Source of the DNA: an uncultured Treponema sp.
GTDB lineage: Bacteria; Spirochaetota; Spirochaetia; Treponematales; Treponemataceae
Direction: 5' to 3'
Assembly: GCA_949299755.1 (NCBI GenBank)
Contig: CASGBA010000002.1
Location: forward strand, 1-64,000
Length of the DNA: 64,000 nucleotides
Each line of letters opens with the position of its first letter. Within the stretch, counting starts at the first letter, position 1. Position numbers and translations under genes: made by a program. Of the stretch, positions 36,501 through 44,431 are shown in pieces. Below the pieces are notes generated by a model. The model searched no databases and was not told the origin of the DNA. It saw nothing but the letters and a program-made list of their open reading frames with translations.

Positions 36501-36611
36501 AAAAAACGCATTTGCAGGGAACAGGGTTTTGAATTGATTTATGTGCAGAATTCCTACGCCCGCCGGTACAATTTTATAAAACAAATTTTAGCGGATTACT
36601 TTAACAGGTAG
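33546..36611 (+). CDS. SF1 (UPF1-like) helicase fused to a DUF2726/PD-(D/E)xK-type nuclease domain
   Basis: The 1021-residue cytoplasmic protein has three parts. Residues 1-330 are of unknown family; the start (EGKWLYIEYKN) weakly resembles a WYL-type ligand-binding domain. A superfamily 1 helicase core follows: Walker A GPPGTGKT (355-362), DEAS Walker B (615-618), GDPQQL (639-644), HYR (694-696), VGTVHAFQGDE (790-800) and VATSRAKDKL (831-840), typical of AAA_11/AAA_12 helicases. Residues about 893-1021 carry Asp948, the AIELNG strand with Glu967, and His973, as in DUF2726/Vsr-like endonucleases. It is a solo gene with its own promoter and terminator and is AT-rich (a sampled line: 21 of 60 G+C). 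A nucleic-acid-targeting defence role is plausible but unproven; DNA or RNA repair is the alternative. Confidence 0.85.
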   Translation: MKNTGKNIYKAIHEGKWLYIEYKNLEQEISKFWFGIENINIERKVLEGKGLHLKRYTISQNMRIYIDCIMSSKIVDGTYMPVNRLLVEDIRVNPEKFESLFPVSVNLGILSYLADCNKLEGIPALNSNFHLIDQFDDSTAKYNEPFRLSEKQFTQILEKFYRGTYKTEDTERKQTEQLCLNILSIHTPKGLYVLAYRELLFDVENRTLRPDPKIKLNKEFAYSTDKQEKDEKDSITRFIDAEDLYLLENFENNLDEIENLIGTRLGKKQAIDDRPYFLCLYRNCNVDLEKEYESIIRMYMGNCVTVPIRAFFGELKSIEQNENPYPITLLNNNINLDQLLSIYNAMNYPVTYIQGPPGTGKTNTIINTIITAFFNEKTVLFSSYNNHPIDTVAKNLSTLEYKRKNGFSETIPFPILRLGNNQKVKEALKYIKDLYLKVKDIPVYPETLMRNKDEKIEQTKRIVELLKCHQEAVDLRERKQTLEALIEKSPNMEFRMVLEGNQLSQIKKRLDEIGTITDKDALALLELEKENDFRKYLYFKSVSYIKRLEEPSFESFMEILLLNDEDRRLILFNKFISNSVNLKLLQKIFPVICTTCISAHKLGDSEPDFDITIIDEASQCNTAVSLVPIIRGKSLMLVGDPQQLNPVITLDPAINKSLKKQYNVSDDYDYISNSIYKSFLANDSVSEEILLHNHYRCAKKIIDFNNKKYYNNQLNLSCKKDAAEPLVFYNVKDTNDNLKNTSEAEAKKIVSYIKENPRKSIGIITPFKNQEELIRYTIKEEGIDENKYPVGTVHAFQGDEKEAILFSLALTGKTHPKTYDWVCNNRELINVATSRAKDKLVLLTDEDVVSKLHNALPDKKEDDLYELVGYIKNNGTYKVSYRENFSRALGTKPYKTETELAFLTTLNHAISNIVTDRKKYKVETEVQISHLFQNNISNSDFFYRGSFDFVIYQIGFRGKEIPVIAIELNGREHYEDEKVKRRDEEKKRICREQGFELIYVQNSYARRYNFIKQILADYFNR

Positions 36612-36626
36612 CCTCTCCCGCCACAA

Positions 36627-36656
36627 AAAACCCGCAGGGGAAAACCTGCGGGTTCA
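36627..36656. terminator. Terminator between helicase and GGGtGRT genes
   Basis: AACCCGCAGG (36629-36638) and CCTGCGGGTT (36645-36654) form a perfect 10-bp stem with A and T tracts on the two sides; it likely serves both converging genes. Confidence 0.75.
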
Positions 36657-36686
36657 AAAGCAGCGACCGGTTAAACCGGAATACTG

Positions 36687-37697
36687 TTATTTGCTCAGGG
36701 CTGTAGCCACGTCAACAGCAACCGCTACCGTGGCGCCAACCATGGGGTTGTTTCCGATTCCCAGGAAGCCCATCATTTCAACGTGGGCGGGAACGGAAGA
36801 GGAGCCGGCGAACTGGGCGTCGCTGTGCATACGTCCCATGGTATCGGTCATTCCGTAGGAAGCGGGACCTGCAGCCATGTTGTCCGGATGCAGGGTGCGT
36901 CCGGTTCCACCGCCTGAAGCGACGGAGAAGTACTTCTTGCCCTTCTCCACGCACTCTTTCTTGTAGGTACCGGCAACAGGATGCTGGAACCGGGTGGGGT
37001 TGGTGGAGTTTCCGGTAATAGAAACATCAACACCCTCGTGCCACATGACGGCTACACCTTCCCGTACATCGTCAACACCGTAGCATTTTACTTTTGCCCG
37101 TTCACCCTTTGAATAGGGGATTTCTTTTACAACTTTCAGTTCGCCGGTGAAATAATCAAACTGGGTCTGCACGTAGGTAAACCCGTTGATGCGGCTGATA
37201 ATCTGGGCGGCGTCTTTACCCAAACCGTTCAGGATACAGCGCAGAGGTTCCTTGCGGACTTTGTCTGCTTTTGCGGCGATTTTAATGGCGCCTTCAGCGG
37301 CGGCGAAAGATTCGTGCCCTGCCAGAAAGGCGAAACATTTTGTCTCTTCCCGGAGAAGGCGGGCTGCCAGGTTACCGTGGCCCAGACCTACTTTGCGGTC
37401 TTCCGCAACGGAGCCGGGGATGCAGAAAGCCTGGAGGCCGATACCGATTGCTTCCGCGGCATCGGCGGCGTTTTTGCAGCCTTTCTTCAAGGCGATGGCG
37501 GCACCAACCACGTATGCCCATTTGGCGTTTTCAAAACAGATGGGCTGGGTTTCTTCAACCGTCTTGTAAGGATCAATGCCTGCCTTGTCGCAGATTTCTT
37601 TTGCTTCTTCAATAGAAGAAATGCCGTTTTCTTTCAGAGCCTTGTTGATTTTATCAATACGGCGTTCATAGCTTTCAAAGGTAATTTTTTCTGCCAT
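36687..37697 (-). CDS. GGGtGRT family protein
   Basis: The 336-residue protein is recognised by the eponymous motif SGGGTGRTLHPDNMAAGPASYG near the C terminus (GGGTGRT at about 262-268) and by the closing segment VEMMGFLGIGNNPMVGATVAVAV. An N-terminal region with IDKINKALKENGISS and Cys-containing turns precedes it. No biochemical function is known for the family. It is consistently found next to a NifU/IscU-like scaffold gene in anaerobes, as here, where the scaffold gene ends 12 bases upstream, so the two are co-transcribed. AAAGGAG precedes the ATG. Glycine-rich loops suggest nucleotide or phosphate binding, but that is inference. Family assignment is firm, function unknown. Confidence 0.92.
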   Translation of the reverse strand: MAEKITFESYERRIDKINKALKENGISSIEEAKEICDKAGIDPYKTVEETQPICFENAKWAYVVGAAIALKKGCKNAADAAEAIGIGLQAFCIPGSVAEDRKVGLGHGNLAARLLREETKCFAFLAGHESFAAAEGAIKIAAKADKVRKEPLRCILNGLGKDAAQIISRINGFTYVQTQFDYFTGELKVVKEIPYSKGERAKVKCYGVDDVREGVAVMWHEGVDVSITGNSTNPTRFQHPVAGTYKKECVEKGKKYFSVASGGGTGRTLHPDNMAAGPASYGMTDTMGRMHSDAQFAGSSSVPAHVEMMGFLGIGNNPMVGATVAVAVDVATALSK

Positions 37698-37709
37698 ATC
37701 AATACTCCT

Positions 37710-38411
37710 TTATTCCTTGCGGGGGTCAATCAGCTTGACTGCACCCTGCTCTTCCGTGGTACGGCCGTATGAACCGCGGGCTTTATCCATGGCTGTCGCC
37801 GGGTCATCACCCTTCTTGATGAATTCCATCATTTTTCCGAAATGGATGAATTTGTAACCGATAATTGCGCCTTCTGAATCAACGGCAACCTTTTCCACAT
37901 AGCCTTCCGCCATTTCCAGATAGCGGGGGCCTTTTTTCAGGGTGGCGAACATAGTTCCCACCTGGGAGCGGAGTCCTTTCCCCAAGTCTTCAAGGGAAGC
38001 GCCCACAACGAGACCGCCTTCAGAGAAAGCAGACTGGCTGCGTCCGTATACAATCTGAAGGAACAATTCCCGCATTGCGGTGTTGATGGCGTCGCACACC
38101 AAGTCGGTGTTCAACGCTTCAAGGATTGTTTTTCCGATAAGGATTTCAGAAGCCATTGCCGCTGAGTGGGTCATACCGGAACAACCGATTGTCTCAACCA
38201 GCGCTTCCTGGATTACCCCTTCCTTAACATTCAGTGTCAGCTTGCAGGCTCCCTGCTGGGGTGCACACCAGCCGATACCGTGGGTAAAACCGGAAATGTC
38301 CTTGATTTCTTTTGCCTGAACCCATTTTCCTTCTTCCGGAATGGGAGCAGGTCCATGATAAGCGGCCTTAGCCAGCGGACACATGTGTTCCACTTCTGCC
38401 GAATAAACCAT
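37710..38411 (-). CDS. Iron-sulfur scaffold-like protein (NifU/IscU N-terminal family) paired with GGGtGRT
   Basis: The 233-residue protein resembles the NifU/IscU scaffold family around TIGCSGMTHSAAMASEILIG, where Cys and neighbouring residues correspond to one of the scaffold's cysteine positions; further Cys are at 11 (HMCPLAK) and in GWCAPQQGACKL. The full three-cysteine pattern of a standard IscU is not obvious, so true Fe-S assembly is unproven. It is longer than IscU (about 130 residues) because of a C-terminal part with VGASLEDLGKGLRSQVG. AGGAG precedes the ATG. It is the first gene of a two-gene operon with GGGtGRT. No sulfur-donating IscS/NifS gene lies nearby. Databases usually label this type as an iron-sulfur cluster assembly scaffold protein. 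Confidence 0.82.
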   Translation of the reverse strand: MVYSAEVEHMCPLAKAAYHGPAPIPEEGKWVQAKEIKDISGFTHGIGWCAPQQGACKLTLNVKEGVIQEALVETIGCSGMTHSAAMASEILIGKTILEALNTDLVCDAINTAMRELFLQIVYGRSQSAFSEGGLVVGASLEDLGKGLRSQVGTMFATLKKGPRYLEMAEGYVEKVAVDSEGAIIGYKFIHFGKMMEFIKKGDDPATAMDKARGSYGRTTEEQGAVKLIDPRKE

Positions 38412-38566
38412 AGGTTTCTCCTAAATTCCCCGCTTTCGCGGTAAAGATATCGTATCAGTATAAACTTTTATCGGTTAATATTCCAGACCCCAGCCGCCTT
38501 TTCATGAATTTCCCAGCACGGACCGCTGCCAAGGAAATATATTTCACAAAGGGAAAGACCATTATT

Positions 38567-38575
38567 CCCCCCCCC
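38567..38575. repeat. Homopolymeric C9/G9 tract
   Basis: Nine consecutive C on the plus strand lie between the pdxA stop and the promoter region of the scaffold/GGGtGRT operon, about 155 bases from the scaffold start. Long poly-G tracts upstream of genes vary in length and tune expression in Treponema pallidum; whether this one varies is not known. Confidence 0.6.
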
Positions 38576-38590
38576 ATCGGGATATGTTTT

Positions 38591-39598
38591 CTAATGCCGC
38601 TTCACCTTAAAAGCCGGGGAGTATTTTGCCGCAAGGAGGATGGCTTCAACCATGCTCACCTCCCCGGCTGTCCCCGTGCCGGCTATGTCAAAGGCTGTCC
38701 CGTGGTCAACGGAGGTTCTCAATATGGGCATCCCGTTGGTCACCGAGATGGTTCTGTCAAAATCCAGGGTCTTTGCGGCTATGTGGCCCTGATCATGGTA
38801 TAAAGACAGGACACTGTTGTATTTCCCCAGGACGCACTGGTGGAAAACCGAGTCGGCGCCTATGGGACCCGCCACGTCGTATCCGGCGGCTTTGAGGGTT
38901 TCAACCGCCGGGACAATCTCCTTCACTTCCTCATCCCCGAAAAGCCCGTGTTCGCCGCTGTGGGGATTCAATCCGGCCACCGCCATGGTTCCCCGGTCAA
39001 CCCCCAGCCGCCTTAAAGCCCCGGTGCATCTTATGACGTAATCAATGATTCTTTCCTTTTTTATCATATCCAGCATATTCCTCAGGGATACGTGGCGGGT
39101 TAAAAAGAACACACGCATTCCCCTGGTTTCAAACATGGTGAGCGGATCCTCTGTTCCGGTCAGGGCGGCAAAAATTTCGGTATGGCCTATGTACGGTATG
39201 CCCGCAGCACGGAGGGATTCCTTGTTGATGGGGGTTGTACTCACCGCATCGGCTTCCCCGGCCATGGCCAGGGCGACACTCTTTTTTATGAACTCAAAAG
39301 CAGCCTTCCCGCCCATGGAACTGACCCTTCCCCACTCAAAATTATTCATGTCAACAGCTTCAATATTTATCAAATTAACGATTCCAGGCCTGTCTTCCGC
39401 TGAAAGCGGATTGTCTATTATATTGAATTCCAGGTTGACCCCGGTTACCTTCATCGCCAGGGACAAAACATTCTTATCCCCCACAACAGTACACACAGCC
39501 TTATCCCAGGTTTTTCCCGAAGCCAAGGCTTTCACGACTATCTCAGGACCGATTCCCGCCGGATCTCCCATGGGTACAACTATCAGAGGTTTTTTCAT
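38591..39598 (-). CDS. pdxA: 4-hydroxythreonine-4-phosphate dehydrogenase family (PdxA/PdxA2)
   Basis: The 335-residue metal- and NAD-dependent dehydrogenase has family signatures: [11 protein letters not shown] at the N terminus, [36 protein letters not shown], the metal-binding LYHDQGHI and [16 protein letters not shown]. In classical vitamin B6 synthesis PdxA oxidises 4-phosphohydroxy-threonine, but many PdxA homologs outside pdxJ-containing operons are PdxA2 enzymes acting on 4-phospho-threonate. There is no pdxJ or threonate kinase gene beside this one, so the choice between PdxA and PdxA2 stays open. AAAGGTGA precedes the ATG. It is divergent from a lipoprotein gene. Confidence 0.85.
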   Translation of the reverse strand: MKKPLIVVPMGDPAGIGPEIVVKALASGKTWDKAVCTVVGDKNVLSLAMKVTGVNLEFNIIDNPLSAEDRPGIVNLINIEAVDMNNFEWGRVSSMGGKAAFEFIKKSVALAMAGEADAVSTTPINKESLRAAGIPYIGHTEIFAALTGTEDPLTMFETRGMRVFFLTRHVSLRNMLDMIKKERIIDYVIRCTGALRRLGVDRGTMAVAGLNPHSGEHGLFGDEEVKEIVPAVETLKAAGYDVAGPIGADSVFHQCVLGKYNSVLSLYHDQGHIAAKTLDFDRTISVTNGMPILRTSVDHGTAFDIAGTGTAGEVSMVEAILLAAKYSPAFKVKRH

Positions 39599-39730
39599 AC
39601 ATTGTCACCTTTATAAACGGGTATACTTCAGACACCAGAAGTTTAACACATCTGAATATATTTTACATTATTTATAGCATATAAATATTCTTATCTGGAT
39701 TTTATGGTGAAAATATCATATACTTATCAC

Positions 39731-40468
39731 ATGAAATATTTTTTGCGTCTTTCTGTGCTTTTGTGTGCGGTAACGTTATTTTCTCAAATTTCATGCACAA
39801 AAAACAACAGAGACATGGCTGTACAAATTGATTCCGGGAAAAAATCCCGTCTTCTTATACTGGCAGGGGAAGATTTCGGACCACAAGGCGGTGCCACCGG
39901 CCTGATTTCCAGGGTATACGGACTGGCCGAAGAAAAAGGCAGGATCCGCATCCTCTACTGGCCGGAAACCTTCGATCATAACAATTCATCCCTGCGGCTT
40001 TTTTCCTCCACCGCCGATGAGGAAAAACCGGAGATTGTGGTAAATCTCGGAGGGCCGGAAGGAACATTGAGAGAGCTTAGACGGATAAAAGAAATGTTCC
40101 CGGAAACAAAAATTATAAGCATTTTCCCTCTGGATGAAGCCATTCCCGTAGAGGCTGTATCCGACCTAATGGTGGATGTTTATGTCCCAAGTTTGGAATC
40201 GGATACTGCCGCTCCCCAAGATGAAAAAGAAACCTCTGTGGAAATAAGCGGAGAGGAAACATCGCTTATCCTTTTGGGAGCGGTACTGGCAACTGAAACA
40301 GACGGAAGTGATTCCGTCAAATCAGACAGCCTGGCAGCAGGAATAAAAAAAGCCGCGGAAATGGCGGATATCGGAAAAGACATGACAGATGGATGGGAGT
40401 ACCTGCAGGCTGTAGACGCGGATACAGGAATCCGGTCAAAAAAGCATGTACTTATCAAAGTAAACTGA
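39731..40468 (+). CDS. Hypothetical lipoprotein
   Basis: The protein has 245 residues from the chosen start. The signal sequence MKYFLRLSVLLCAVTLFSQISC ends in a lipobox Cys22, so it should be lipidated. The mature part has alternating alpha/beta segments (KSRLLILAGEDFGPQG, KPEIVVNLGG, TKIISIFPLDEAIP, SLILLGAVLATETDGSD) that look like a Rossmann-type periplasmic-binding fold, perhaps related to BMP/DUF3798-type proteins, but I do not recognise the family. A start nine codons upstream (39704) is possible; neither has a good ribosome-binding site, and the shorter form gives a normal signal peptide. The phosphodiesterase gene begins 13 bases after the stop, so they are probably co-transcribed. 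Confidence 0.65.
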   Translation: MKYFLRLSVLLCAVTLFSQISCTKNNRDMAVQIDSGKKSRLLILAGEDFGPQGGATGLISRVYGLAEEKGRIRILYWPETFDHNNSSLRLFSSTADEEKPEIVVNLGGPEGTLRELRRIKEMFPETKIISIFPLDEAIPVEAVSDLMVDVYVPSLESDTAAPQDEKETSVEISGEETSLILLGAVLATETDGSDSVKSDSLAAGIKKAAEMADIGKDMTDGWEYLQAVDADTGIRSKKHVLIKVN

Positions 40469-40481
40469 AAATGGAGCTGTA

Positions 40482-41153
40482 ATGAATTCGCTGGAAGAAT
40501 GTAAACCTGGAATGTTTGGAAATCCGGACAATATTTCTAAATTGGAAAACGCAGATTCCGCCCGTATTCTTGTCATTGCAGATACCCATGAACGTATGCA
40601 GGTTCTCAGGGGAATCCTCCAGGAGCACGGTCCAAAGTGTGATGCCCTTATTTTTGCCGGTGATGGTGTAGCCGACATACTGGAATGCAGGGAGGAAGCG
40701 CTGGAAGAAGAAAAAATGCGCCTTCTCCTTCCTCCACTAGTGGTAATGGTAATGGGGAATTGTGATCTTCCGGCTTACAAGGTTACATCGGAAAAGGATC
40801 CACGCAAAAGCGTAATATTCCGGATTCCGCCCATGCAGATTATAAACATATGCGGCAACAATATTCTGATAGCCCACGGTCATCTTCATTCAGTCACTTT
40901 TTCCCCGGAACCGATTGTAAATTCGGCAAGGCACAATTCCTGCTCCATTGCGGTTTACGGACATACGCACATCCCTTCCGCGGAAAGATACCACGCTATT
41001 TTTACCTTGAATCCAGGAAGCACCTGTATACCCAGGGGAGATTCCCAGGCTAATTTTGCGTTGATGACAATTTCATCCAATTCAACCCTGGAATACTCAT
41101 TTGAAATGCCTGGGAAAGGAATCCCTGCTTTCAGGAAACATTCCAGGCGGTAA
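40482..41153 (+). CDS. YfcE/MJ0936-family metallophosphoesterase
   Basis: The 223-residue cytoplasmic enzyme carries the calcineurin-like metal-binding motifs: DTHE (a variant of the DxH motif; VIADTHE), GD in FAGDGVAD, GNCD, GHLH in IAHGHLH and GHTH in VYGHTHIPS. YfcE-like proteins hydrolyse phosphodiesters such as bis-pNPP with manganese; the physiological substrate is usually unknown. It is somewhat longer than the 180-residue norm because of a Glu-rich insert after the GD motif and an N-terminal extension of about 27 residues. GGAG precedes the ATG at 40482. It follows the lipoprotein gene by 13 bases and converges on mazG. Confidence 0.88.
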   Translation: MNSLEECKPGMFGNPDNISKLENADSARILVIADTHERMQVLRGILQEHGPKCDALIFAGDGVADILECREEALEEEKMRLLLPPLVVMVMGNCDLPAYKVTSEKDPRKSVIFRIPPMQIINICGNNILIAHGHLHSVTFSPEPIVNSARHNSCSIAVYGHTHIPSAERYHAIFTLNPGSTCIPRGDSQANFALMTISSNSTLEYSFEMPGKGIPAFRKHSRR

Positions 41154-41167
41154 CAGCATAAGGAAAA

Positions 41168-42058
41168 TCAAAGCCCCTTTTCCTTTGCCCTGTCCCATAA
41201 GGAATCCATCTCGCCAAGGTTATTTTTATCCATGGGAATCCCTTTTTCTTTCATCCCCTCTTCCACATATTTAAATCGGCGGATGAATTTAGCGTTTGCC
41301 CGGGACAGGGCAACAGCCGGATTTATTTTCAATCTTCTGGCAAGATTCACAACGGAAAACAGGAAGTCCCCCATTTCATCCTCCAGCGCTTCAGAAGGGA
41401 TTCCGTCTTTTTCCGTCCTCGCAAGTTCCAGTTTTATTTCATCACTTTCTTCCCTGATTTTTTCCCAAACCCCTTCAAGGGAAGGAAAGTCAAACCCAAC
41501 CTTGGCGGCTTTTTTCTGGATTTTTGCGGCACGCATCAGAGGAGGGAGTGCTTCCGGAATCCCGTCTAAAAGACTTTCCCGGACACGGCCTTCCACCTTC
41601 GTCTTTATGTCGTCCCACTGGGATAAAACCGCGTCCACCGTGGATGCTTTGCCGGAGTCCCCGGGGCCTGCGAAATCTTCAAGAGATCCGAACACATGGG
41701 GATGCCGGCGGATTAACTTGTCTGAAACAGAATTAAAGGTGTCCGCCACTGAAAAGGTTCCTTCCTGCTGGTAAATGTAGGAAATCATGAGGGCGTTCAA
41801 AAGCACATCCCCCAGTTCCTCCTTTGCGTGTTCCGCGTTACCCTCTGTTATGGCATCGACGGTTTCATAGGCTTCTTCGATAATTGTTTCCCGCAACGTA
41901 CCTGGAGTCTGTTCCCTGTCCCAGGGACAACCATCAGGAGCCCGGAGGCGGCAAATAATCCTGAAAAGTCTTTCAAAGGATTTTATCCGCTCAAGGTCTG
42001 TATCATCACATCCGCACAAAAGTTCCTGTATATCAATATTTTTTCCGCTGTTCTCCAT
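41168..42058 (-). CDS. mazG: Nucleoside triphosphate pyrophosphohydrolase MazG
   Basis: The 296-residue enzyme hydrolyses NTPs or dNTPs to monophosphates and pyrophosphate and so helps clear aberrant nucleotides and modulate the stringent response. It has two MazG domains: the N-terminal one with GCPWDREQTPGTLR, EEAYETVDAI and the metal-binding EELGDVLLNA, and a C-terminal one with EDEMGDFLFSVVNLAR. The length is slightly above the E. coli MazG (263). It follows pth by 28 bases in the same direction, so the two are probably co-transcribed, as translation- and nucleotide-quality genes. It converges on the phosphodiesterase gene. Confidence 0.93.
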   Translation of the reverse strand: MENSGKNIDIQELLCGCDDTDLERIKSFERLFRIICRLRAPDGCPWDREQTPGTLRETIIEEAYETVDAITEGNAEHAKEELGDVLLNALMISYIYQQEGTFSVADTFNSVSDKLIRRHPHVFGSLEDFAGPGDSGKASTVDAVLSQWDDIKTKVEGRVRESLLDGIPEALPPLMRAAKIQKKAAKVGFDFPSLEGVWEKIREESDEIKLELARTEKDGIPSEALEDEMGDFLFSVVNLARRLKINPAVALSRANAKFIRRFKYVEEGMKEKGIPMDKNNLGEMDSLWDRAKEKGL

Positions 42059-42086
42059 CGTATCCCTCCATATGAAACGCGGTTCA

Positions 42087-42695
42087 TCACATTATTTTTT
42101 TCTTGGCCCACTCTTTCAGCAGGGAAGCCGGGTTCCCCGTAAGAACAGAAGAAAGAAGGTTCCCCGCATAAGCGAATATTTCCGGCAGGGCTTCCCTTTC
42201 CTGCTTTGAGAAGGGCGAAAGCACATAGGAAGCGACATCCGGATGGGAAGGCTTCCCCACACCTATACGGAGACGCCAAAAATCAGCGGTTCCCAGGGAA
42301 GCCTTCATCGACCGCAGACCGTTGTGTCCTCCCAGACCCCCACCGTTTTTCAAGGATATTGTGGCAAAATCCAATTCAATTTCATCATGAACAACAAGAA
42401 TTTCCCTGGGCGGAATTTTATAAAAGTCTGCCATGCCAGCGGCGCTTTCACCTGAAAGATTCATATAAGTTTCCGGCATAAGGAAAAAAACCGGCCTTTC
42501 CGTCCCGTCCTCCCACGGGAAAGAAAGCTTTGCCCACTGTCCCTTGAATTTACGCTGCCAGGAAAGTTTAGGGTAAAAATCAAGGGAGGAGGCTAAAAGC
42601 CATGCGGCGTTGTGCCTTGTCATTTTGTATTCATCCCCGTAATTTCCCAAAAAAACCACTAGGGATATTTTTTCCTGTTGTAAAACCATGGGCAT
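42087..42695 (-). CDS. pth: Peptidyl-tRNA hydrolase
   Basis: The enzyme (202 residues from the chosen start) releases peptides from prematurely dropped peptidyl-tRNA. Family residues are visible: LGNYGDEYKMTRHNAAW with the catalytic His, ETYMNLSG, VVHDEIELDFATISLKNGG shown by VVHDEIEL and its Asp, and GGHNGLRS. The usual LGNPG is LGNYG here. A longer frame extends 30 codons upstream but reads MSGFLCPIINIFF, which overlaps the promoter and start of the divergent pyrophosphatase, so I take one of the two adjacent ATG codons (42695 or 42689). No good ribosome-binding site is seen. mazG follows 28 bases downstream. Confidence 0.9.
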   Translation of the reverse strand: MPMVLQQEKISLVVFLGNYGDEYKMTRHNAAWLLASSLDFYPKLSWQRKFKGQWAKLSFPWEDGTERPVFFLMPETYMNLSGESAAGMADFYKIPPREILVVHDEIELDFATISLKNGGGLGGHNGLRSMKASLGTADFWRLRIGVGKPSHPDVASYVLSPFSKQEREALPEIFAYAGNLLSSVLTGNPASLLKEWAKKKIM

Positions 42696-42723
42696 AAGTC
42701 TATATGAATTCCGAAAAATAGTG

Positions 42724-42729
42724 TATACT
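42724..42729 (+). promoter_or_regulatory. -10 element (TATACT) of the pyrophosphatase gene
   Basis: TATACT ends directly before an ATG at 42730, so transcription would begin near 42736 and translation most likely uses the next ATG at 42739. The message would be nearly leaderless, which fits the lack of a ribosome-binding site. No good -35 is seen. Confidence 0.35.
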
Positions 42730-42738
42730 ATGATTAAT

Positions 42739-44397
42739 ATGGATGAAAAAAAAATATTTATTATCGGGCACAGGAATCCGGACACAGATTCAATTGTCTC
42801 AGCGGCAGCCTATGCGGCATTTAAGCAAACCCAAGGAATAGAAAACTGCCGGGCTATCCGTGCCGGGAAGCCCACCCCACAGACAGAATATATTTTTGAG
42901 CGTTTTAAAGTACCGCTGCCGGAATTTGTACCGGATTTAATTCCCAAGGCGGAATATTATTACAAGCCAGGAACCCCGACCGTACTTGACTCCAGTTCCC
43001 TACGGGACGCAATGAAACTTCTGGAAGAAACGGGAAACCGGGTTCTTCCTGTAACAGACAAAAACGGGAAATACCATTCCCTTCTCCATTACAGCGCCTT
43101 CGCCCAGGAAGTGCTTAAGATGATGAATCCCAGGCAAAAAACCGTCATACGTACCAGTGCGGAACTTCTTTCACATGTACTGAATGCCCAGCCGGTGGTT
43201 CTGAAAAAAGAGAAGGAAATAAAAAAAAGCCCGGTAATTGTGGCGGCGGCCGAGGGGGAAAGTTTCCGGAAACATTTAAATGAGCACATTCCTGAAAATA
43301 CAATTGTAATTGTGGGGAACCGCACTGACATTCAAAAATACGTGATTGAATCAAAGGTTAGGATTTTAATTATCACCAGCGGGAATGTGCTTGACCGTGA
43401 ACTACGCACCATGGCAGAAGAAAACGGAGTGTCGGTTTTAATAAGCCCCTATGACACAGCTTCCACCGTTTTTCTCCTTATTTATTCAATGCCGGTTTCC
43501 TGCGTATCAAATTCATCGCTGGTTCCTGTAAATAAAACAGACCAGTTGAAAAAGGTGGCGCCGATGCTTGCCGTGGCACCCGGAAAGACCCTTCCCGTTG
43601 TGGATGAATCCGATAACGTGCTGGGGTTGATTTCCGAAAGCGATTTATTCAACGAACCGAACATTGACATAATAATGGTTGACCACAACGAAATGACACA
43701 GGCAGTGGAAGGGGCGGATCAATTCAGAATACTTGAAATCATAGACCACCACCGCCTGGGTAATTTAAGCACCAGGTATCCAATAACATTCATAAACAAA
43801 CCGGTTGGGGCAACCTGTACGATAATCACAGAATTATACCAGCAAAAACACACACCCATCAGAAACGAAATAGCTTCTATTCTTTTATGCGGTATCTTGG
43901 CAGACACCCTGGCCCTTCAGTCTGCCACAACAACACCGGAAGACAAAAGGGCTGCGGAATTCCTTGCTGACATAACAAACCTGGATATTGACACGCTAGG
44001 GAAAGAAGTCCTATCCGCAGCAAGCAATATTTCCGGGCGCACAGCGTTGGAGCTTATTTCACAGGACATGAAAGTTTATGATGACGGCGGATACTCTTTC
44101 AGCGTCAGTCAGATTGAAGTTGAAAATCCCGTGGAAATAACAAAACGTAAAAAAGAATTCATAGATATTCTGGATTCAGAACGGGTAAAAACAGGAAGAC
44201 TTTTCTGCTCACTTCTTGTAACGGACATAACAAGACTTTCCAGCCTGCTTTTAATAACAGCACCCCAGGATTTCCTTCAAACACTTACTTTGCAAAAACA
44301 GGAGGACAACATTTATTTCATGAAGGATGTGGTTTCCAGGAAAAAACAGCTTATGCCGATTCTTTCAGAAATAATCGAAAATTACGGCTCCAAATAG
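42739..44397 (+). CDS. Manganese-dependent inorganic pyrophosphatase with CBS-DRTGG-CBS insert (family II)
   Basis: The protein (552 residues from the chosen start) hydrolyses pyrophosphate to two phosphates. The DHH phosphoesterase motifs are IIGHRNPDTDSI near the N terminus, MVDHNE, and EIIDHHRLGN; the DHHA2 domain is at the C terminus. Between the first and second DHH motifs lies a roughly 240-residue regulatory insert with two CBS modules (PTVLDSSSLRDAMKLLEE region and LAVAPGKTLPVVDESDN region) around a DRTGG-like domain. CBS-PPases are known to be inhibited by AMP/ADP and activated by diadenosine polyphosphates. Longer in-frame starts exist upstream, but they lie before the -10 element. 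The HD-hydrolase gene follows 34 bases downstream. Confidence 0.92.
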   Translation: MDEKKIFIIGHRNPDTDSIVSAAAYAAFKQTQGIENCRAIRAGKPTPQTEYIFERFKVPLPEFVPDLIPKAEYYYKPGTPTVLDSSSLRDAMKLLEETGNRVLPVTDKNGKYHSLLHYSAFAQEVLKMMNPRQKTVIRTSAELLSHVLNAQPVVLKKEKEIKKSPVIVAAAEGESFRKHLNEHIPENTIVIVGNRTDIQKYVIESKVRILIITSGNVLDRELRTMAEENGVSVLISPYDTASTVFLLIYSMPVSCVSNSSLVPVNKTDQLKKVAPMLAVAPGKTLPVVDESDNVLGLISESDLFNEPNIDIIMVDHNEMTQAVEGADQFRILEIIDHHRLGNLSTRYPITFINKPVGATCTIITELYQQKHTPIRNEIASILLCGILADTLALQSATTTPEDKRAAEFLADITNLDIDTLGKEVLSAASNISGRTALELISQDMKVYDDGGYSFSVSQIEVENPVEITKRKKEFIDILDSERVKTGRLFCSLLVTDITRLSSLLLITAPQDFLQTLTLQKQEDNIYFMKDVVSRKKQLMPILSEIIENYGSK

Positions 44398-44431
44398 GAC
44401 TTTCAACAAATAAGATTTTGACGGGGAAATT

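Noticed and set aside
37710-38411. Naming the scaffold-like gene iscU or nifU
   Set aside because: The usual three-cysteine scaffold pattern and sulfurtransferase neighbour are not evident, and the protein is much longer than IscU.
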